64,000 nucleotides of DNA from Demequina sp. NBRC 110055 (GCF_002090135.1 NZ_BBRL01000004.1:620001-684000), one strand, 5' to 3'; shown: positions 1 through 8,328, counted from the stretch's first letter. The notes: generated by a model from the sequence alone, not told the origin. Numbers and translations are program-made.

Positions 1-9
1 GCGACAGGG

Positions 10-1188
10 TCATGCGGGACTCCACATCAGCGTGATGGCGGTGCCCGCACCCGGCGCGGAACGGATGATGGCGCTGCCGCCCTCGACGGATGCCATGCGC
101 TCCTCGATCGAGATTCTGAGGCCGAGGCGCAGGGGGTCGATGGCGGTGGTGTCGAAGCCCCTGCCTTCGTCGGTCACGAGCGCGTGGACGCCCGTGTGGT
201 CAGCGCGCACGGTGAGGGTGACGTCGGCGCCAGGGCCGGCATGCCGACCGGCATTGCGCAGAGCTTCGGCGATGGCCTCCGCGAGGGCTTGAACCGCCTC
301 GGCGGGCACGTCAGGGCAGGGCGCCACGGAATGCTCAACGTGGACCGCGACACCGGAGTCGTCCGGCACGCTACGCAGCGCCGCTACCGCCTGCGCCGCG
401 CTGTAGGTGCTGTCGCGACCCTGCGCGGGACGCGAGATCTGTCGCATGGCCTCGATCGCCTCGTGCGCCGAGTTCGCCACTTCGGAGGGGGCGTTCTCGC
501 GTGAGGCCGTCAGCAGAACGGACATCACGTCGTCGTGGACGATGCCGTTGATGCGCGACTCTTCGCGCTCGCGCGTACGCCTCGCGGCCTCGACACCGGC
601 CAGGATGCGAGTGTGGCGTGCCGCGGCGTCCTGGCGCTGCGCCGCCTGGACCGCGGAGACGGCCATGCCCATCACGATGGCGCAGAACAACACCGAACCC
701 ACGCCGTCGAGGGCGGCGTCGAGCGGCGTTCGCACGGACGCTTGCACCTGAATGACGGGCACGAGGATTCCCTGAGCGACCGGGAAGGCCCACACCCACC
801 GGGAGCGCCACCGGATGCCCGCGATGGTGCAGGAGATCGCATTGACGCCCTGGAGCCACGGCTCGCCGTCGTCCGCGAGGACGTCGACCCGCATCGCCAG
901 CAGCCAGAGGGCTTGCACCACGAGAAAGCCGACGACGGCGACGGCGGCCACGCGGTGAAGCGCGGTCAGCGGAAGCGCGAAGGCGCTGGCACCCAGAGCG
1001 ACCGGCAGCCCAATGACGATTGTCAGCGAGACGACGGTGTACCACGGGGCCATCTGGGGCAGCGACGCGAGGATGCCGCTCGCTCCGGAGAGCATCAGCG
1101 TCCCGAAGACGACGGCGGCGATGCCGGTGGCCGCGTAGAGCATGCGCTGGACGCGATCGCGGGCGGCGTCGTCGGCGGCGCCCGTCAT
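10..1188 (-). CDS. Membrane sensor histidine kinase (HisKA_3 type)
   Basis: This is the sensor kinase of a NarL-type two-component pair. About the first 180 of 392 residues form roughly six hydrophobic segments with no recognisable soluble sensor domain. The dimerisation box follows, with the likely phospho-acceptor His near residue 218 in INGIVHDDVMSVLL. The C-terminal ATPase domain shows an N box (EALRNAGRHA) and a G box (DEGRGFD). Its ATG overlaps the stop of the response regulator gene in an ATGA at 1185-1188, so the two are translationally coupled, regulator first. The gene is complete, with its stop nine bases from the window edge. The signal it senses cannot be read from the sequence. 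Confidence 0.88.
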   Translation of the reverse strand: MTGAADDAARDRVQRMLYAATGIAAVVFGTLMLSGASGILASLPQMAPWYTVVSLTIVIGLPVALGASAFALPLTALHRVAAVAVVGFLVVQALWLLAMRVDVLADDGEPWLQGVNAISCTIAGIRWRSRWVWAFPVAQGILVPVIQVQASVRTPLDAALDGVGSVLFCAIVMGMAVSAVQAAQRQDAAARHTRILAGVEAARRTREREESRINGIVHDDVMSVLLTASRENAPSEVANSAHEAIEAMRQISRPAQGRDSTYSAAQAVAALRSVPDDSGVAVHVEHSVAPCPDVPAEAVQALAEAIAEALRNAGRHAGPGADVTLTVRADHTGVHALVTDEGRGFDTTAIDPLRLGLRISIEERMASVEGGSAIIRSAPGAGTAITLMWSPA

Positions 1189-1811
1189 TCGAGGATGCCA
1201 TCCTCGCGTGCGCGGCGATACAGGTCGACGCGCGAGGCCGCGGGGCGGCCCACCTCGGAGTACTTGCGGCGAATGCGGATCACGTAGTCCGCCACGGTCG
1301 CGCGCGAGATTCCGAGGTGTAGTGCGACCGATTGCGCGGTCTCCCCAGCGGCGTACATCGCGAGGACCTCCGCCTCCCGGTCGCTCAAGCCAGCGTCACC
1401 GAGATCCGCCGCGGCGTCGATGGCTGCCGCCCACTCGGTGGAGAACACCTCGCCACCCTCGGCGGCGGTGCGAATCGCGTCGATGAGCTGCTCGGGCGGC
1501 GCGGACTTGCGCACGAGGCCGAGCGCGCCCGCCCGGGCCGCCGACTGGATGAGCAGGCGGTCCTCCGCGCCGGTGTAGATCAGGACGTAGGCGCCCCTGT
1601 CATGGAGTGCGGCCACATTCGCCGCGGGCGTGGAACCGTCGGCGAGACGCAGGTCGAGGACGACCAGGTCGAGCGCGGTTGTCGGCAGTTCGTCGACCGC
1701 GGGGGCCGATGCGACGAGGTCGATGTGCTCGATGCGTGCGACAAGGTCGCGAAAGCCGAGCGCCATGAGCGCGTGATCCTCGACAAGAGCGATCCGTCGT
1801 CCCTGGTGCAT
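1185..1811 (-). CDS. LuxR/NarL-family response regulator
   Basis: A 208-residue DNA-binding response regulator. The N-terminal receiver domain (about 1-125) begins with IALVEDH, has the phospho-acceptor Asp at about 53 in VVLDLRL, and a Lys in VRKSAPP. The C-terminal LuxR-type helix-turn-helix (about 142-200) carries LSDREAEVLAMYAAGETAQS. It is the first gene of a coupled operon with the downstream sensor kinase. The ATG at 1811 is preceded on the minus strand by an AAGGATAG stretch that could serve as a ribosome site. A perfect inverted repeat lies about 57 bases upstream (1868-1885) and could be an operator. Its targets are unknown. Confidence 0.88.
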   Translation of the reverse strand: MHQGRRIALVEDHALMALGFRDLVARIEHIDLVASAPAVDELPTTALDLVVLDLRLADGSTPAANVAALHDRGAYVLIYTGAEDRLLIQSAARAGALGLVRKSAPPEQLIDAIRTAAEGGEVFSTEWAAAIDAAADLGDAGLSDREAEVLAMYAAGETAQSVALHLGISRATVADYVIRIRRKYSEVGRPAASRVDLYRRAREDGILE

Positions 1812-1867
1812 CGCCTATCCTTCCGTCCGCCGCCACGATATCGCGACGAACCGACTTCTCGTCCCGT

Positions 1868-1885
1868 GCCCACACAAGTGTGGGC
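1868..1885. promoter_or_regulatory. Perfect inverted repeat in the divergent region
   Basis: GCCCACAC-AA-GTGTGGGC is a perfect 8-bp repeat with a 2-base centre, followed by TTTAC. It lies between the minus-strand regulator (start 1811) and the plus-strand LRV protein (start 2023). A two-base loop fits a protein-binding palindrome better than a terminator. An autoregulatory site for the adjacent regulator is an inference only. I see nothing else in the 211-base gap. Confidence 0.4.
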
Positions 1886-2022
1886 TTTACGGGCCCTTGC
1901 GGGAATGCCAGCCTGGTCTCGGTGGGGCGGCCCGATGCCATCGCGGGCCGCCCCCCACACCGCAAACCGACATGACGTGGTGGCGGCGACGGTACGCGCT
2001 TGGGGACCCGGGGGGAGGGCGC

Positions 2023-2595
2023 ATGTATTGGTCAGGTGAGGAGTGGATGCTCCTTATCACGGGGGTGCTGTTCGCAGCGGCCGCGGCAGCGGGAGCGATT
2101 CCGATCGTGACCCTGACGCGACGCTCGCAGTTGACCTTTGCCGCCGGCGCCACCGCGTTCATCGTCGCGGCCATCGTGCTCGCGCAGAGCGAGACGGTGG
2201 TGTACCCGCCGCTACTCTGGCTCGTCCCGCTCCTGCCGGCGGCGATCCTCGCGGTGATCACCCGCGATGCGGTATTCGCCAGGCGCGCGGGCGGCGCGGC
2301 GACCGGCGCGTTCCAGGACCACCTTCAGCGCGCGGCCGATGTCCGGCGCGCTTCCGTCATTCCGGTGGCGACCGCGACCGCCGGGTCTCCCGCCGAGCGG
2401 ATGTTGCGCATGCGTGCCAGCGACCCCACCGCGTCGCCGCAGGAGCTCGCGAGGATCGCCTACGCGCATGCCGACCTCAGGGCGCTCGTCGCTGGTAACC
2501 CCGCGACGCCGGTGAGTCTGCTCGAATGGCTCGCGTCGGTGGGGGACTCGAGCGTCCACGCCGCGATCTCCACGCGACGTCCCGCCGTCGCATAA
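2023..2595 (+). CDS. Membrane protein with LRV-like C-terminal repeats
   Basis: A 190-residue protein of unknown function. I start it at the ATG at 2023, which has GGGGGGAGGG just upstream; an open frame reaches back to 1897 but its extra N-terminus is Arg/Pro-rich and unconvincing. Three hydrophobic segments occupy about residues 9-28, 38-55 and 63-80. A cytoplasmic tail follows, holding variant leucine-rich-repeat-like text (SPQELARIAYAHADLRALVA, then NPATPVSLLEWLA). Such LRV domains occur in many actinobacterial proteins of unknown role. It is convergent with the Septum_form gene, four bases away. Expression and topology are not known. Confidence 0.7.
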   Translation: MYWSGEEWMLLITGVLFAAAAAAGAIPIVTLTRRSQLTFAAGATAFIVAAIVLAQSETVVYPPLLWLVPLLPAAILAVITRDAVFARRAGGAATGAFQDHLQRAADVRRASVIPVATATAGSPAERMLRMRASDPTASPQELARIAYAHADLRALVAGNPATPVSLLEWLASVGDSSVHAAISTRRPAVA

Positions 2596-2599
2596 GGGC

Positions 2600-3241
2600 C
2601 TACGCCTTCTCGCCGTCCACGGGCGGCGCCGGCACGACCGATCGCTGCGTGTCCTCGGGGCTGATGACCAGGCACAGCGCGGTCCGGTCGCCGCGCACCC
2701 ACGAGTCCTCGGAGGGCGTCCACGCCACCCACGAGCCGCTTGCGGGGATCAGGCCCCGCACTCGACCGGAGCAGAAGTCGAGCGCTTGGCTCGTCACGGC
2801 CTGCGCACCGGGATACACCTCGAGCGGATACGTCATGGTCGCGACCACCTCAGCGCGGTGGGGATCACGGCACTCGACCACGGTCGCCCCGGCAACCGCG
2901 CCGTCCGCGCCCAGAGACTCGAGACACATGCCGTCCACCACTTCGAGCGCATGCAGCTCGCCGGTGGTGTCGGGATCGGCAGGCGCCGCCTGGGCATCCG
3001 CCACCGTGAGCCCCAGCGACCAGGCAAGCCCGCCCACGATGGCCGCGGCGGAGCCCACGAGCGCCCATCTCACCCAGCCCGGCACACCAGGGTGTGCGCT
3101 GGCCTGACCGTCCCGGCGGTGTGCAGTGGCGCGAGGCGACGCCGCGGCATCGGCCCCCCGAGACGAGGACGGCGGCGCGCTTGACGTAAGCCCGGACGCG
3201 CCGACGCTCGGTCCCGGCGGCGGAGCAAACGGGTCGCTCAT
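2600..3241 (-). CDS. Septum_form-family membrane-anchored protein
   Basis: A 213-residue protein with a Pro/Ser/Ala-rich cytoplasmic N-terminus (about 1-55), one membrane segment (about 57-80), and an extracellular domain with conserved Cys residues (CLESL, VVECRDPHRAEVV, LDFCSG, TALCLVI). This spacing, with a DPHRAEV-type centre, fits the Septum_form family of actinobacterial surface proteins; the family name does not establish a role in septation. Its ATG at 3241 overlaps the exonuclease stop in an ATGA, so it is the second gene of that operon. A copy of the GGCCGATGC motif (3147-3155) lies in the disordered N-terminal coding part. Confidence 0.75.
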   Translation of the reverse strand: MSDPFAPPPGPSVGASGLTSSAPPSSSRGADAAASPRATAHRRDGQASAHPGVPGWVRWALVGSAAAIVGGLAWSLGLTVADAQAAPADPDTTGELHALEVVDGMCLESLGADGAVAGATVVECRDPHRAEVVATMTYPLEVYPGAQAVTSQALDFCSGRVRGLIPASGSWVAWTPSEDSWVRGDRTALCLVISPEDTQRSVVPAPPVDGEKA

Positions 3242-4026
3242 GCGTCGGCAATGTCGAGGACCACAGGCACGTGGTCGGAGGCGCCCTTGCCCTTGCGCTC
3301 GTTGCGCTGAATCTCGAGCGCGGTGGCGCGCTCGGCGAGCGGCGCGGAGCCCCACATGAAGTCGATGCGCATTCCCTCGTTCTTGGGGAAGCGCAGCTGC
3401 TTGTAGTCCCAGAACGTGTAAGTGTTCTCCTCCGGGACGAAGCGGCGGCTGAGCTCCTCGTATCCCGCGTCGGCGAGGGAGGCGAGGGCCGCGCGCGATT
3501 CGGGCGTGACGTGGGTCTCGGCCTCGGAGTCGGTCTCGGACCAGATGTCCGTTGCCAACGGCGCGACGTTGAAGTCGCCGACCAGGGCCGTGGGATCGTC
3601 GGCCCACGCGCGTGCGGCCTCTCGCAGGTTCTCGAGGAACGCGAGCTTGTACGCGTAGTGCGGGTCGGCGAGGCCCCGGCCGTTGGGCACGTACAGGCTC
3701 CACACCCGTACACCGCCGGCGACGGCGCCCAGCGCGCGGGCCTCGACCACCGGGTCTCCGGTCTTCGCGAAGCCGGGCTGTGAGGCGAACGACGTCTCGA
3801 CGTCGGTGAGCCCCACGCGGGAGGCGATCGCCACACCGTTCCACTGGTTGAGGCCGTGGATTGCAAGCTCGTAGCCGGCGGCCTCGAAGGCCTCGCGCGG
3901 GAACTGCTCGGGCTTGCACTTGATCTCCTGCATCGCGAGGACGTCGGTCTGGGACCGCTCGAGCCACTCGACCACGCGGTCGACGCGGGCGCGGACGGAG
4001 TTCACATTCCAGGTCGCAAGGCGCAT
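3238..4026 (-). CDS. xth: Exodeoxyribonuclease III / AP endonuclease
   Basis: A 262-residue endonuclease/exonuclease/phosphatase-fold enzyme that cuts at abasic sites and trims 3' ends in base excision repair. The family landmarks are in order: MRLATWNVNSVRAR at the start, MQEIKCK with the metal-binding Glu, WSLYVPNGR, LVGDFNVAP, the RIDFMW signature, and SDHVPVVLDI at the end with the catalytic Asp-His. The length is normal for the family. A TAGCGT -10 box ends six bases before the ATG, suggesting a leaderless mRNA. The stop overlaps the start of the Septum_form gene. Confidence 0.95.
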   Translation of the reverse strand: MRLATWNVNSVRARVDRVVEWLERSQTDVLAMQEIKCKPEQFPREAFEAAGYELAIHGLNQWNGVAIASRVGLTDVETSFASQPGFAKTGDPVVEARALGAVAGGVRVWSLYVPNGRGLADPHYAYKLAFLENLREAARAWADDPTALVGDFNVAPLATDIWSETDSEAETHVTPESRAALASLADAGYEELSRRFVPEENTYTFWDYKQLRFPKNEGMRIDFMWGSAPLAERATALEIQRNERKGKGASDHVPVVLDIADA

Positions 4027-4032
4027 GCGCCC

Positions 4033-4038
4033 ACGCTA
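4033..4038 (-). promoter_or_regulatory. Leaderless -10 box for xth
   Basis: On the minus strand TAGCGT is followed after six bases by the xth ATG, placing transcription start at or near the start codon. No clear -35 was seen. Confidence 0.5.
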
Positions 4039-4080
4039 CCGTCCCGCTGTCGTGCGAAACGGCCGATGCCGCACTCGCCG

Positions 4081-4086
4081 TAGGCT
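4081..4086 (+). promoter_or_regulatory. Leaderless -10 box for the SDR gene
   Basis: TAGGCT ends six bases before the ATG at 4093. A GGCCGATGC copy at 4061-4069 sits just upstream, within the presumed spacer. Confidence 0.55.
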
Positions 4087-4092
4087 GGCCGC

Positions 4093-4857
4093 ATGGCTAC
4101 CGCATTGATCACCGGAGCGTCGCGCGGCCTGGGTGAGGAGTTCGCCTGGCAGCTCGCCACCGCACGCCACGACGTGGTGCTGGTCGCGCGCGACCGCGAC
4201 GCGATGAGCGAGATCGCCGACACCATCCGCGGCGCCGCGGGCGTCGACGTCGAGATCCTGGAGGCTGATCTCGCGACCTCCGAGGGCCTCGAGGCCGTCG
4301 CGACCCGCCTGGCAGACCCAGGGCACCCCATCAGCATGCTGGTCAACAACGCCGGCTACGGCCTGGGCGAGCCGGCGCTGGACACCTCGTGGGAGCAGGA
4401 GAAGGCCATGCTCGACGTGCTCGTCACCGCCCCGCTGCGCCTGTCACAGGTGGCGGCCAAGGCCATGTCTGAGCGCGGCCACGGCGCGATCGTCAACATC
4501 TCTTCGATCGCCGCTCACCTTGCCAACACCACCTACGCCGCGCACAAGCGGTGGGTGCTCGACTTCACCCAGGCGCTCGCGTCCCAACTCGACGGCACCG
4601 GCGTCACCGCGACAGCCGTGGTGCCCGGGCTCGTGCGGACGCATTTCCACGACGCCGAGTCGCTCGCGCATATGCGTGAGGAGTACCCGGACCTCGCGTG
4701 GCTGACCGCGGAGCAGGTCGTGGAGTCCGCACTCGCGGCCGTGCGCCGTAAGGCGGTCGTCGTCACGCCCTCGGCCCGCTACGCGCTTGCCGGGACACTC
4801 GCGAAGGCGATCCCCTCGTCGCTGACCCGCCGCATGCGATCCATGCGGGGCGACTGA
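4093..4857 (+). CDS. Short-chain dehydrogenase/reductase
   Basis: A 254-residue classical-type SDR that should use NAD(P)H to reduce or oxidise an unknown carbonyl or alcohol. The Rossmann start TGASRGLG is at about 7-14, NNAG at about 84-87, and the catalytic set is Ser in VNISSIAAH with YAAHK as the Tyr-x-x-x-Lys. The C-terminal part resembles the DltE/YqjQ-like branch often annotated only as SDR. It is divergent from xth and followed by pyrE after 38 bases, with its own leaderless promoter. The substrate cannot be assigned. Confidence 0.88.
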   Translation: MATALITGASRGLGEEFAWQLATARHDVVLVARDRDAMSEIADTIRGAAGVDVEILEADLATSEGLEAVATRLADPGHPISMLVNNAGYGLGEPALDTSWEQEKAMLDVLVTAPLRLSQVAAKAMSERGHGAIVNISSIAAHLANTTYAAHKRWVLDFTQALASQLDGTGVTATAVVPGLVRTHFHDAESLAHMREEYPDLAWLTAEQVVESALAAVRRKAVVVTPSARYALAGTLAKAIPSSLTRRMRSMRGD

Positions 4858-4882
4858 ACCCAGCCGCGGCATCGGCCCCCGG

Positions 4883-4888
4883 TAGGCT
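4883..4888 (+). promoter_or_regulatory. Leaderless -10 box for pyrE
   Basis: TAGGCT ends seven bases before the ATG at 4896. A GGCCGATGC copy in reverse orientation (4869-4877) ends five bases upstream of this box. Confidence 0.55.
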
Positions 4889-4895
4889 GACCCGC

Positions 4896-5462
4896 ATGAC
4901 GACCGGTACCCCGCGCGAACAGTTGCGCGACCTCATCAAGGAACTCGCCGTCGTGCACGGCCGCATCACGCTCGCCTCGGGCAAGGAAGCCGACTACTAC
5001 GTCGACCTGCGCCGCATCACCCTGCACCACCGCGCCGCGCCGCTCGTCGGCCACGTCCTCCTCGACCACCTTGAGGTCAGCGGCTACGGCCCCGCCGACG
5101 TGGACGCCGTGGGAGGCCTCACGCTCGGCGCCGACCCCGTCGCGACGGCGCTGATGCACGCGGCCGCGAGCCGCGGGCTCGGCCTCGACGCCTTCGTGGT
5201 GCGCAAGGAGAACAAGGCGCACGGCCTGCAGCGCCGCATTGAGGGACCGGACATCGCCGGGCGCACCGTCGTCGCCGTCGAGGACACCTCGACGACCGGT
5301 GGGTCCGTGCTGACGGCCGTCGAGGCGATCCGCGAGGCCGGCGCCACGGTCGCGGCCGTCGCCGTGATCGTCGACCGCGACACCGGCGCGCGCGAAAAGA
5401 TCGAGGCCGAGGGCCTGCCCTACCTGTCGCTGTTCGGTCTCGAGGACCTCGACCTGGCCTAA
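4896..5462 (+). CDS. pyrE: Orotate phosphoribosyltransferase
   Basis: A 188-residue type I phosphoribosyltransferase that joins orotate and PRPP to make orotidine 5'-phosphate in pyrimidine synthesis. Visible landmarks are ITLASGKEADYYVDLR at the N-terminus, which is typical of PyrE, the flexible-loop VVRKENKAHG, and the PRPP-binding VVAVEDTSTTGGS. The length is at the short end of the usual range, as in archaeal and actinobacterial forms. It is transcribed alone from a leaderless promoter, and no other pyrimidine genes are adjacent. A GGCCGATGC copy follows 11 bases after the stop. Confidence 0.95.
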   Translation: MTTGTPREQLRDLIKELAVVHGRITLASGKEADYYVDLRRITLHHRAAPLVGHVLLDHLEVSGYGPADVDAVGGLTLGADPVATALMHAAASRGLGLDAFVVRKENKAHGLQRRIEGPDIAGRTVVAVEDTSTTGGSVLTAVEAIREAGATVAAVAVIVDRDTGAREKIEAEGLPYLSLFGLEDLDLA

Positions 5463-5515
5463 GAATGGCGGGCGGCCGATGCGTCGGGCCCCTTCCGTAC
5501 ACGCCTGACCCTCGG

Positions 5516-5521
5516 TAGGGT
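5516..5521 (+). promoter_or_regulatory. Leaderless -10 box for the 5528 gene
   Basis: TAGGGT ends six bases before the ATG at 5528. The gap back to pyrE is only 65 bases and also holds a GGCCGATGC copy at 5474-5482. Confidence 0.5.
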
Positions 5522-5527
5522 GCGGCC

Positions 5528-6442
5528 ATGTTCGCTCGATTGGCGTCGCGCCGGTGGGCCGGCCCGGGCCTGGCCGCCATCAGCGGCGTCGTGCTGGTCA
5601 CGACCGGCTCGATGGCGTGGATGTGGGCGCTCGGCATCATCCTCACGCTCGCCGCCCTCGCGTGGGGCGGATGGGACGCGTGGCGGGCCATGCGCCACGG
5701 CGACGAGGCGCGCGAGTTCGCCGCCACGCACGGCTGGGAGTACCTGCCGCGCACGTACGAGTACAACTCACGTTTCTGGGCCTATCCCTTCGGCGAGGGT
5801 GAGGCGCGTCGTCAGGAGTCCGTCCTGCGAGGGACCTACGACGGCCAGCGGTGCGCGACGTTCTCGCACGTGTTCGAGACGCGCCACGACCGCGATTCCG
5901 CTCCCGTCACGCACGCGTTCCAGGTGACGCTCGCGGAGCTTCCGGTGGCGCTGCCGCGCATCGACATCGTGCCGCAGGGGATCTACCAGCAGGCACTCAA
6001 GGCGCTCGGCGGACGCGACGTCGAGGTCGAGTCGCATGAGTTCAACGAACGCTGGCGCGTGCGCGCCAGCGACGCGCGCTACGCCCACGCCGTGCTGGAC
6101 CCCCGCATGGTGGAGCGCCTCACGTGGCTCGACATGGAGGGCGCGTCCATCCGCATCGAGGGAGCCGCCGTTTACGTCTGGGGTTCCGGGCGGCGCGGCA
6201 CGGAGGATCTGGCCAAGCGGCTGGGCATCGTGACCGCGATCGCGCGACGGGTGCCCGCCCACGTCATTCGCGAATACCGCGACCTCGGGTACGGCACGGC
6301 CGAGCCTGGCGCCCCGCTCAAAGGGCCCGACTGGGCCACCCAAGGAGGGGTGCTGAACTCGCGGCGCTACACGGGCATCGGCGTCGAGGACACGGACGCG
6401 CCGCGCCGCCAGACCTTCCCCGAGGCCGGCCCGCGGCCCTAG
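5528..6442 (+). CDS. Conserved two-TM membrane protein, DUF3137-like
   Basis: A 304-residue protein with two hydrophobic segments at about 11-30 and 33-50 followed by a large soluble domain. The text HGWEYLPRTYEYNSRFWAYP and a later WRVRASDARYAHAVLDPR resemble actinobacterial proteins grouped loosely with DUF3137, whose function is unknown. That assignment is from memory of the pattern and is tentative. The gene has its own leaderless promoter. Its TAG stop shares the tetranucleotide CTAG (6439-6442) with the stop of the convergent LysE-type gene, so the two genes overlap by four bases. Confidence 0.7.
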   Translation: MFARLASRRWAGPGLAAISGVVLVTTGSMAWMWALGIILTLAALAWGGWDAWRAMRHGDEAREFAATHGWEYLPRTYEYNSRFWAYPFGEGEARRQESVLRGTYDGQRCATFSHVFETRHDRDSAPVTHAFQVTLAELPVALPRIDIVPQGIYQQALKALGGRDVEVESHEFNERWRVRASDARYAHAVLDPRMVERLTWLDMEGASIRIEGAAVYVWGSGRRGTEDLAKRLGIVTAIARRVPAHVIREYRDLGYGTAEPGAPLKGPDWATQGGVLNSRRYTGIGVEDTDAPRRQTFPEAGPRP

Positions 6443-7089
6443 CCCGCCGCCGAGGGGATGGCGCTCACGCCGCCGATCAGCATCGCGGCGCCGAGCGCTG
6501 CCACGAGGCCCGAGGCGATGACCCCGATCGCGCGCGTCGCGCGTGTGCCTAGCAGGCGGCCGGAGTACGCGCCAATGCCGGCGAGGAGGAGTTGCCACGC
6601 CAACGAGGCCGCGCCCGCGGCGACGATGAACGCTGCCGGCCCCACCCAGGAGGGCGCGGCTGTCGCCACGCCCGCGCCGAGCGCGACGAAGTACACCAAG
6701 GTCAGGGGGTTCACGGCGGTGAGGACGACGAATCGCGAGTACGTGCGGGCCGCGGAGCCGGGGCTCTCCACGCCCGTGGTGGGCGCCGCGTGGGAGGTCG
6801 CGCCCAGGAGCTGGCGCAGGCTGAGGGCCACCAGCAGCGCTCCCGCAGCGATCAGGAACGCCGCCCGGTATGCGTCGAGGCGAGCGGCGATCGCGCCCCC
6901 GGTCACCACTGCCGCTGCGCAGTAGACTGCGTCCGTGCTGGCGACTCCCGCGGCGCCGGCAGCGGCAAGCCGGAAGCCGCGCGTGAGGCCCTCACGTATG
7001 AGTAGAGTGCCGACGCCGCCGAGCGGCATGGCGACTCCCAGCCCCGCGGCGAAGCCGGCGAGCGCCGCCGTCGCCCATGATGCGTCCAT
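6439..7089 (-). CDS. LysE-family exporter
   Basis: A 216-residue integral membrane protein of the LysE/RhtB amino acid exporter superfamily. About six hydrophobic segments run through the protein. The family patterns are FAAGLGVAMPLGGVGTLLIR near the N-terminus and LTAVNPLTLVYFVALGAG in the middle. It is divergent from an Lrp/AsnC-type regulator, the standard arrangement for an amino acid sensor controlling its exporter, with a 69-base region between the starts. The exported compound is not readable; lysine, arginine or another amino acid are possible. Confidence 0.85.
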   Translation of the reverse strand: MDASWATAALAGFAAGLGVAMPLGGVGTLLIREGLTRGFRLAAAGAAGVASTDAVYCAAAVVTGGAIAARLDAYRAAFLIAAGALLVALSLRQLLGATSHAAPTTGVESPGSAARTYSRFVVLTAVNPLTLVYFVALGAGVATAAPSWVGPAAFIVAAGAASLAWQLLLAGIGAYSGRLLGTRATRAIGVIASGLVAALGAAMLIGGVSAIPSAAG

Positions 7090-7146
7090 ACGCGCCAGCC
7101 TGGACCGCTCCCGCCCCGGTGACCGTCACATCTCCTGTGCCAGCGA

Positions 7147-7152
7147 TAGATT
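7147..7152 (+). promoter_or_regulatory. Leaderless -10 box for the Lrp gene
   Basis: TAGATT ends six bases before the GTG at 7159. The 7090-7158 divergent region should also hold the exporter promoter and regulator site, but I see no clear palindrome. Confidence 0.5.
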
Positions 7153-7158
7153 CTCTGT

Positions 7159-7590
7159 GTGGACCATCTCGACGAAAAACTTCTCGGTCTCTTGCAGGCG
7201 AATGCTCGGCTATCGTTCAGCGAGCTCGGGCGCGCGGTGGGCCTGAGCCCTAACGCGGCCGCGGCGCGGGTGCGTCGCCTCGAGACCGACGGCATCATCG
7301 TGGGGTACACGGCCCTCACCGCGCCGGGGACACCAGGCCGCACAGGGCTCGAGGTCTACATCGACGTGCGCCTCCGCCATGAGGTGGACGGGGATGACTT
7401 CACCGACCGGGTTGCCGCGATCGCGGAGGTTGTCGAGGCCGTCCACATGACAGGTGCCTTCGATTATCTGCTTCACGCGTTTGTCCGCGACACCGCGGCA
7501 CTCGACCGATTGCTCCGCACCCTCAAGTCCGACGGTGGTGTGGCCCAAACCCAGACGCGGATCGCCATGCGCCGGCGCGCCGCGCCCTGA
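7159..7590 (+). CDS. Lrp/AsnC-family transcriptional regulator
   Basis: A 143-residue feast/famine regulator. The N-terminal helix-turn-helix is seen in RLSFSELGRAVGLSPNAAAA followed by RVRRLETDGIIVGYTA, and the C-terminal half is the RAM ligand-binding/oligomerisation domain (VEAVHMTGAFDYLLHAFV). I use the GTG at 7159 because the -10 box lies six bases upstream and the protein then begins MDHLDEKLLGLLQ, the usual family start. It is divergent from the LysE-type exporter and probably controls it in response to an amino acid, by analogy with LysG/Lrp pairs. Confidence 0.88.
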   Translation: MDHLDEKLLGLLQANARLSFSELGRAVGLSPNAAAARVRRLETDGIIVGYTALTAPGTPGRTGLEVYIDVRLRHEVDGDDFTDRVAAIAEVVEAVHMTGAFDYLLHAFVRDTAALDRLLRTLKSDGGVAQTQTRIAMRRRAAP

Positions 7591-7695
7591 CGTCCGTTCA
7601 CTGCGCGCACCGGGGCCGCTCGGCTCCGCACCCTAGCCCCCCGCCGCCGGCCCCGCTAGCATCGGGGACGACCCCCGAGGGAAGAGGTAGACGCC

Positions 7696-8256
7696 ATGGA
7701 GTGGTTCTTCGTCGCGCTGGCGGTGCTCGTCGTCATCGCCGTCATCTGGGCCATCGGCCAGTACAACGCCCTGGTGCGACTGCGCAACCTGGTGCAGGAG
7801 TCGTGGCGCCAGATCGACGTCGAGCTGCAGCGTCGCCACGACCTCATCCCCAACCTCGTCGAGACGGTCAAGGGCTACGCCTCCCACGAGCGCGCGACCC
7901 TCGAGGAGGTCACGCAGGCGCGCACCATCGCCGCCGCCCCCGGCTCGAGCCCCGCCGAGCAGGCTCAGCAGGAGAACGTGCTGACCCAGGCGCTCGGCCG
8001 CCTGTTCGCCGTCGCCGAGGCGTATCCCGACCTCAAGGCCAACCAGAACTTCCTGCAGCTCCAGGCCGAGCTGACCAATACCGAGGATCGCGTCGCGGCC
8101 GGCCGCCGCTTCTATAACGCCAACGTGCGGGCCATGAACACCAAGATCGAGGTGTTCCCCACCAGCATCATCGCGGGCATGTTCCACTTCACGCGCGAGG
8201 AGTACTTCGAGACCGAGGACCCCGCGGCACGCCAGGCGCCGAACGTGCAGTTCTAG
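7696..8256 (+). CDS. lemA: LemA family protein
   Basis: A 186-residue LemA-family protein with one N-terminal membrane segment (about 4-22) and a helical bundle outside or inside the membrane. Family landmarks are YNALVRLRN, ESWRQIDVELQRRHDLIPNL, VETVKGY, and near the end RRFYNANVRAMN and FPTSIIAGMF. GAAGAGG lies 10 bases before the ATG. LemA proteins are widespread and of uncertain function; in many genomes they pair with a TPM-domain protein, which is not present here. It stands alone between the Lrp gene and purT. Confidence 0.92.
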   Translation: MEWFFVALAVLVVIAVIWAIGQYNALVRLRNLVQESWRQIDVELQRRHDLIPNLVETVKGYASHERATLEEVTQARTIAAAPGSSPAEQAQQENVLTQALGRLFAVAEAYPDLKANQNFLQLQAELTNTEDRVAAGRRFYNANVRAMNTKIEVFPTSIIAGMFHFTREEYFETEDPAARQAPNVQF

Positions 8257-8315
8257 ACCACCTGTGGAGGTCGAGGACCCCCTCCGGTCCCGCATGGGAC
8301 GCCCGCGGCCGGTGC

Positions 8316-8321
8316 CACACT
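8316..8321 (+). promoter_or_regulatory. Likely -10 box for purT
   Basis: CACACT ends seven bases before the ATG at 8329, the same spacing as the TANNNT boxes of the leaderless genes, although the first base differs from consensus. Confidence 0.4.
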
Positions 8322-8328
8322 GGTCGTC

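Noticed and set aside
2600..3967. A 455-residue minus-strand protein
   Set aside because: Its first 242 codons are a shadow of xth; the real gene starts at the ATG at 3241.
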